Below, piece after piece: positions 57,101 to 64,000 of a DNA stretch of 64,000 bases. The notes beneath the pieces were generated by a model. The model had not been told where the DNA came from and made no database searches. It worked only from the letters and a program-made list of their open reading frames with translations. The position numbers and the translations under genes are program-made. Source of the DNA: Thuidium tamariscinum. Its lineage: Eukaryota; Streptophyta; Bryopsida; Hypnales; Thuidiaceae. Within the stretch, counting starts at the first letter, position 1; each line of letters starts with the position of its first letter. Location of the stretch: NCBI GenBank assembly GCA_947034885.2, contig OX344756.2:23605489-23669488 (forward strand), read 5' to 3'.

Positions 57101-60100
57101 ATGGCCGAGAGCTTGCGCACGGCCATGGCTATGGCTGTGCGTTTAGGCGCACCGCGTTCTCACGCCTTCACTCTCCTTCGCTCTGGCATTCCCTTCCGCA
57201 AGCAACCGCCCTGCTCTTCTCCGAGGCCAAGATGGCAAAGAACAATGCATTCCACTCCTACTCGACACTCCAAACCATTGCCCGTGGTGAGTGCCGTGCA
57301 AGATGCAACGGTGACGAAGCCTGTGACGAAGTTAGATCTTGCCTTGGACTTTACGAAGCGCTCTCACGAGTGCGGGAAGCTGACGGAGAAGGACGCGGGC
57401 ACGAGGGTGCGCGTCTGCGGTTGGGTTGCATCGCAGCGGAGCCACGGGGCTATTGCGTTCGTGAATTTGCGAGACCACACCGGAATTGTGCAGGTATAGC
57501 CTGCGAGTAGGAATTTCTACAGCACTTGGTTGAAGGGGATTTCGACACTCATGATGACCATTGGAATGATCCCATTCTCTTACAGTTTGACTCCCCAAAT
57601 AACCTTATTCAGTCACTTCTCTCAAACTCTTACAATTCTCTCACAATGGCTTCTCTTTTATGGATCCAATCCAGCCACTTTCCTGAATCACATTGGATTC
57701 CTGATCAGTTTACAATTCCTTTCTCTTGCACTCACAATTCTGTTACAATTTGACTCCCAGAATGACCCGATTCTGTCACTTCTATTACACTCTTTCAATT
57801 CTCTCCGAATTACGTCTTTTTAATGAATTCAATCCAGCCACTTCCTGAATCACAATAGATTCCTGATCATCTTACAATTTACTGCTCTAGCACTCACAAT
57901 TCTTTTACGATTTTCACTGCGCAGATCACTTCTGACCCTGACAACTTTCCTGAGGGTCATGACGGCGCGCAGCATGTGCGAATTGAGTACGTGGTGGCAG
58001 TCGAAGGCACTGTTCGTCTCCGACCGAAGGAAGTTGCGAATGCTCGCATGGCGACCGGCTCGGTTGAGGTGATGTAATCCCCATGTGGACTAGTTTGTGG
58101 TTCTTTTAATCGGAAATACCAAACCATTGTGTAAAAATGATATATGCTTAATTATGTAGAAAAATGTTTGGAGACAAAGACGAATAAATCCCTGAAATCT
58201 TCTTGAAAACGCGCAATAGTCTAGAATGAGTTAATTCGAGTTAGTTACTTGGAGTCTGGCGTGTGTCGTTCAAACCCTACTAGTGACGAAACTTCGAAAC
58301 TGACGCACGGTTGTTGTGTGGCATGGGATTAGATTGTTGCAGAGAGGCTTCAGATCCTGAACAAGGTGGGATTGGCGTTGCCATTCTTGGTGACACTTGC
58401 TGATGACAACAAAGAAATGCCTTCTGAAGAAGTTCGTCTCAGGTTTGCGGCTTCCTTTGTACCGCCAGTTGTTTGCAGCTAGTTGTAGAGGGTTTATGCC
58501 GTTGGCAATGAACGGGGAGACACGGCATTTAATATATTTTGAGCTTGTTCATTTTCCCAAATTGCCGACAGAAAATCAAATTTCAGGCAAATTACCGGTC
58601 ACTATTTCAGAAAATTTTCTATTTAAGTAAAACTACAAGGAATAGCCGAAGATTATGAATGAAACAACGTTACCCAAAAGAAAACTAAGAATATTAGCTG
58701 GTTGAGCACAAATTCTCCCCGAATACTGGTCGTTGGAATGGGAGCTCCGGGTCTGGCTTTGATCGCGTGAAATTTTTGGCTGATTGATTTGAGCAAAATC
58801 AGACTCTGTGTACTAGCTTGTTTGAAAGATGGAGACACATGAATGGGGGTTAGATGGCTGGTCTAATTCCAGGTACCGGCATCTAGACCTGAGGAGGGCA
58901 CAAATGAACACGAATTTGCGAATGCGTCACAACATCATCAAGCTTATGCGAAGACACTTGGAGGATGTCCATGATTTTATTGAGGTTACTCTCTCGCACC
59001 AAAATGAAAGTTAAGGATATGTGGTGCCAGCATACGATGGGATCGTGTAGTTAAAGTACTATAGCACAAATCTTCTTGCAATTAACTAGATTCTCATTTT
59101 GTCTGGTTTGTCTTCAGATAGAGACCCCAATACTTACAAGGTCAACCCCAGAAGGTGCACGTGACTATCTTGTTCCATCTCGTGTGCAGGTAATTAGCCA
59201 TTTCCCTTCCCTTTTTTAGTTTAATTAATCTTCTTATTTACAAAACAAATTTTAGGTTCCTCTTTCCAATCGAACAATATTAGAGTTCTTGTTTTTCAGG
59301 TGCGTATGTAGATGCATGTGGACATATATTTGAAACATGTCGTTTTTCCGAAGAATGTTGAGCGTTGGTGCTGTAATGACAGCCAGGAGATTTCTATGCG
59401 CTGCCACAGAGTCCACAGCTCTTCAAGCAGATGCTCATGGTTTCAGGATTTAACAGATATTATCAATTGGCTAGGTAATGTACATGCTGATAGCACACAT
59501 TCTGGGTTAGTATGGTCTGTGTATATGAAAGCACATTTTTATTGCCATCTTGCAAAACTGGAGCTGGTTTTTACATAATGTTATTTTAATTTTGATTCAG
59601 AATATGTAGCGTCTTCTTTACCCAATTCGTATTGATCAGGTGAGGCTGTAAGAAAAAATATCATAAGTTGTTTCTTAATTCTTCAGGTGTTTTCGGGACG
59701 AGGACTTGAGGGCCGATAGACAGCCAGAGTTTACACAACTGGATATGGAGCTTTCTTTCACACCTCTCGAGGATATGCTGGAGCTCAATGAGGGGCTCAT
59801 GAGACATGTGTGCTTGCTCATCTTTGCTGCACCTTGATACGCTGTTGACTTATTGATCTGCCTCACTTTCTTTCTTAAGTGTTCAGGAGGGTCCTGGCGC
59901 TCTTAAGTCTATTCTTTTAGCAAGCTTGGCCTTTCTTTTCTGAGTTTTACACGCATTGACCGAAATTGTTACTTCTCTTCGTAAATTGCAGGTATTCAAG
60001 GAAATAATAGGTGTTGACCTCCCTAACCCTTTCCCAAGGCTCACTTACGCTGAGGCAATGTCACGTTTTGGCAGTGACAAGCCCGATCTTCGCTATGGAC

Positions 60101-62356
60101 TGGAGCTTGTTGAGGTGCAGTTATAGCATTGCATCGTATCTTCTTCTTATAATTAGAGTTGTTATTTTCGTCGTCATGAATCCGTCTCATTTCGCTTTCC
60201 AGGTTATTTTGAGATTTCATTCGTAACCTCTAAATATTTTTTCTCATTTTTCTGTTTTGAAGGTTTCAGAGCTTTTTTCGGGATCAAGTTTTGCACCATT
60301 TTCAGCCGCTGTAGAAGAAGGGGGTTTAGTTAAAGCAATCAATATTCCTGGGGGTGCTTCAAAAATATCAGCTACGAGGATAAAGAAAGGAGATGTATAT
60401 CAGCAGGCTATCAAGTCGGGGTCTAAAGGCTTACCTTACTTGAAAGTGTTGGCTGGCGGTATGCGTTTTTATCGGAGATCTTATTTTTGATGTGATTGTA
60501 TTACACGTGCAGTTAACGAAGTCGTGCTTGTGAATCATTTGAACTACAGTGCATGTGCCATTTCTTTCGTTTGGTTGATAACGATCCGACTATTGCACAT
60601 CAAAATACTGGTTTCCGGTCATCGATAGTTCACATCTATTCCCATGATGTTTGAGAGCGATGATGAATAAACGATTTCCTGATTTCCTGATTTCCAGAAA
60701 TACTTTGGCCTCCAGATTTCAAGGCGAATACAGAAACTTTTCGTACTGACAAGGAGGTTGTCATACAGGCGAGCTGGAGGGGCCTCCTGCTATTGTTGGA
60801 AGTTTAAGCCCGGAGAGAAAGCAAGAGCTTGTAGCACGTTGTGCTTCCAACGGAGGGGATCTCATCCTGTTTGCTGCTGGTCCAGCTCCTTCTGTGCATA
60901 GAACTCTGGATGCTCTTCGGACTTATCTTGCTGAAAGTTTAGATCTCATTGACAAGGTGTTTTTCCTTTTCCTCCATTTGGAATCATCTCTTTGAACCTA
61001 CATGTGTGGGACATTTGTTCATATACTTGTAATCGACTTCTTTTTGTATTGGACAACTGAATGCGTATACCACTCACTTTGCACAATTGGTGGCGGGTGT
61101 ATCAGACTGGGCATGCTATGCTCTGGGTCACGGATTTTCCCATGTTCGAATGGAACGAAGGAGAGCAAAGACTGGAGGTGAGTCATGCACTACTCTACCC
61201 TACAGATATTCCGAAAATTTCTCTACTTAATGTCTCTGCTATGGGATGAGAAACCTTAAAGCAGCACCTTTTAAGCTCTCTGGGAATAACATATTTTGAA
61301 GCTTTGCTGGCACGATTTAAGTTTCGGGTTACCTCCAGTATCTCAATTCATCTCTGTTTTCAAGTCTCATGGCTGTGTTGATTATTGCGAGGCAGACACT
61401 CCACCATCCCTTTACAGCTCCTCATCCAGATGACATAGGAGACCTTAGGACTGCTCGAGCATTGGCTTATGACCTAGTTTACAACGGGGTTGAGGTTTGT
61501 TTTTACTCTCCTTGCCAGTTGACTCATCAGAAATTGTGCTTGTGGTGCGAAAGGACTCAGATTTAACACTCCTAGACCTGCGCATGAATAGCTTTATGTT
61601 GTTATTATCGTAATTGGTTGGTTCTCATATTTCCTGTTGTTGCTCGTGTATGTAGGTTGGAGGTGGAAGTTTGAGAATATACAAGAGAGCTGTTCAAGAA
61701 AAGGTGCTGAGTGCTATCGGCTTGACACCTGAAGAAGTTCGTAACTGAATTTTCTTTTCCCTATCTCTCTAACTGGAGCTTTCTGTGTGAAAATAGCTGG
61801 GCAGGTGAATATGTAACTGGATTTAGTGTGGCATCTAGAGTCCATCGTGTTAATCATAGGAAAGAGATTAGTGTACCTAAATACTTCATTGATTTAACAA
61901 TGTATCTAACAAACAGATGTGGTGTTTGCGTTTTTCAGGCAGAGGAAAAGTTCGGGTTTCTTCTAGAAGCACTAGATCTTGGTGCTCCACCACATGGTAT
62001 TGCATCCTCCTCCCGCACCAGGCTTTTGGATAATGTTTTGACCCCCAAGTTTTTCAATTCTTTATTGAGAGTGCGCGGCCCATGTGAAAAAATGATCTTT
62101 CAGCTTGCTATTTTTCATGGTCACTCCTTGACCATGAAACACAACTCATTTTAACTTGCAATGCTGATTCGCAGGAGGCATAGCATATGGATTGGACCGA
62201 TTGGTCATGTTGCTGGCTGGTGAGACCTCAATCCGAGATGTAATTGCATTTCCAAAGTCTACCACAGCTCGGTGTCTGCTAACAAATGCCCCAGCATCTG
62301 TCGATCCTGCACAACTGAGCCAGCTCTCTCTGAAGTCCACTGTCACCAATACATGA
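57101..62356 (+). CDS. Organellar aspartyl-tRNA synthetase (bacterial-type AspRS), 15 exons
   Basis: Exons: 57101-57493, 57925-58068, 58333-58442, 58873-58984, 59118-59189, 59383-59474, 59687-59807, 59992-60114, 60263-60458, 60769-60956, 61106-61177, 61396-61494, 61656-61736, 61939-61996, 62175-62356. All joins keep frame and use GT-AG, giving 680 residues. It charges tRNA-Asp in plastids and mitochondria. The first ~65 residues ([17 protein letters not shown]...) are Arg/Ser/Ala-rich and act as a transit peptide. The anticodon-binding OB fold is around 80-180 ([20 protein letters not shown]). Class II motif 1 spans exons 4-5 ([13 protein letters not shown] to [16 protein letters not shown]). 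Motif 2 has FRDE at 310-313 in [21 protein letters not shown] bacterial-type GAD insert spans about 390-515. Motif 3 is GGIAYGLDR at 621-629. The C-terminus ends VTNT. Length fits plant organellar AspRS. No defect was seen. Confidence 0.95.
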
Positions 62357-64000
62357 AATGTACCGTATTGGTCCATATATTGATTTGAACTTTGAAGAAA
62401 ATTTTCGTATGTTCATGTCAATGCATTCCGTGAATCTTTCATGCCGTTTATTTACAGTGGTGGGGCATAAATTTTTCTGCTCTTGATATGCATGCATTTG
62501 TTCTGGATTTATTGTAGCCGTGTGGTGTAGTATTCGGTGAGTTTCATGTGGAGCTCATGCGGAATTTCCACCAATAGCAAGCTCCGTGCAGAGTTTGGGT
62601 AGAGTTTTCAATCTCATATCCTTCTAGGCCTACTGTGTTTGCACTATGGTTGGACCACCCATGCTTGACCAATGCCCCATATCTAACCTGTAAACTCATT
62701 TTTTTCCAATCAAGGCTGGAACATATTTCCGATCAAAGCTTGGATTTTTTTTTTTCTCCTTTTCAAGGTTGGGACTAATAAGTTCATGTCCCAAAGTAAG
62801 AAAGTAGGAAGTAGTTCTTGAGTGGGAAAGTGGTTCTTGAATGATTAGAATTGGAAGAATTTAGAGATTGGCTATGGGTTTAGAGTACTTTTTGCCTTTC
62901 AAAATTCATAGGAATTTTAATTTTAAGTGATAGAATTACCAAAGTTTTTGCAAACCCTATCATTTCCATTAGAAGAAACCCATGTTTTTTTTATATTGCT
63001 AGAAGGAACCTATGTCAAACTTGATGGATTTTGCTAAACATCTTAGGTAACAACCCATGTTTTTATGTTAGCAATGACATTTGATGTGACATTAAGGGTG
63101 ATTTCTTCTTAATGGATATCTTTGTAATGAATGTATCACGTCTTTATTAATATTATCAACATTTACAATATAAGTAGTACTTAGATTCAAAGGTAAACAT
63201 GTATTGTCTTTTTTCTTTCTTCAATTTTCCTTTTAATTAATTATCTTTTGTGACCCAACAATATTCAAATTTCCTATTTAAAATTTGGTGCTTTTTTGCA
63301 TAAACTTGTATACAAGTATATTACTTACTTCAATTTCATTAGATTGGTCAAAAAAGAAGATTGTTTTAAAACATTCAAGCATTGTCTTGGATGGATGAGA
63401 AGTCATTTGGGCATAACACCACCTTGGAAGTACTTTGCTTATCATTTGGAATAGGATTTTGGAGTGATTAGAAGATAAAGACATTTTGGAGTGATTTTGG
63501 AGTGATTAGAGGATTTTTTGATTTCTCAAAAAATCATTTAAAGTGGCAAAGTGCATAAATTTTGAGTTCTCATGAATTTTCTTAAAGTAAAATTAGGAAG
63601 TCTTGATGTATTTTTGGAATTCTTGGGCCAAAAGGCTCTTAACCAATTAGTTCTTAAGAATTCACATATGAACTACCCTTCCATTTAGAAAATGTATTAG
63701 AATTGTAGATTGAATACTTCATGATACTCCTTCACTTTACACTTCCTTGAAAGGCTTTTCTTTTGAAAACAAGTTGTGATCCTTGAGAAATTGTCTTGAA
63801 GGTTACTCAACTTTTGAAAGGAAAACACAAATTACTACAAGAGTTAGCTAGAAATGATCAAATTTCATGAATGAATAGGAAATTTCATATTTCTTTAATA
63901 ATCTAAAGATTCATTCACTAGATATCCTTTGTCTTCTATAATACTTCAAAGTTAACCTTGTAATGACCAATTGGTTATTGTAAGTGGGAAGAAGAGAGGA
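62357..64000. other. AspRS 3' flank and AT-rich intergenic DNA
   Basis: 62357-62600 should contain the 3' UTR. 62975-63100 shares 'gtaacaacccatgtttttat' with the inside of the MITE at 2745-2960 and is a degenerate relative. The rest is AT-rich without a supported gene. Confidence 0.45.

Overview
This is nuclear DNA of a land plant, AT-rich and dominated by transposons. A bryophyte, most likely a moss, is the best guess. The evidence is a protein kinase-NBS-LRR (PNL) resistance gene, an architecture known from moss NLRs, together with a nucleus-encoded organellar aspartyl-tRNA synthetase split by 14 GT-AG introns, a CURT1 thylakoid gene copy, an exportin-1 exon, and plant DNA transposons (CACTA, Harbinger, piggyBac). 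The species cannot be read from the sequence.

Layout. 1-13.2 kb is a transposon graveyard: an unclassified TIR family with 4-bp target duplications (nested copies at 1-1443, another at 12512-13233), a dead piggyBac transposase split by a CACTA-type MITE (2.3-3.4 kb), a row of TTAA-flanked piggyBac-like non-autonomous elements (4.9-9.1 kb) and a Harbinger-like element (9.2-10.6 kb). 14.0-20.2 kb holds the PNL gene: four exons encoding an N-terminal membrane segment, a non-RD kinase, an NB-ARC and about 30 nearly identical 24-residue LRRs. An in-frame TGA cuts off the last LRRs. 21.5-22.9 kb is a 1.4-kb CACTA element. 25.0-26.4 kb holds two tandem-repeat arrays. 26.8-41 kb is a nest of decayed LTR-type, gag-only sequence, with a 230-bp MITE inserted cleanly in the gag frame, inverted copies of its parts, and a duplicated segment carrying interstitial telomere-type repeats. 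42-45 kb is dispersed repeats.

The gene-rich end is 45.5-62.4 kb. It contains an orphan exportin-1-like exon (45.6 kb, minus), a decayed CURT1-like gene (47.1-48.9 kb) sitting behind a duplicated copy of the promoter and presequence region of the AspRS gene, an intronless 572-aa repeat protein on the minus strand (49.5-51.3 kb) resembling bacterial and fungal FG-GAP/VCBS-type repeats, and the complete 15-exon, 680-aa organellar AspRS gene (57.1-62.4 kb).

Two genes look intact by reading frame (AspRS and the FG-GAP-like gene). A third, the PNL, is open for 1,676 codons but probably shortened at its C-terminus. Everything else is mobile or decayed. No rRNA, convincing tRNA or CRISPR was seen. 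All exon joins were derived by eye from frame, GT-AG signals and family similarity remembered from training; no search was run.
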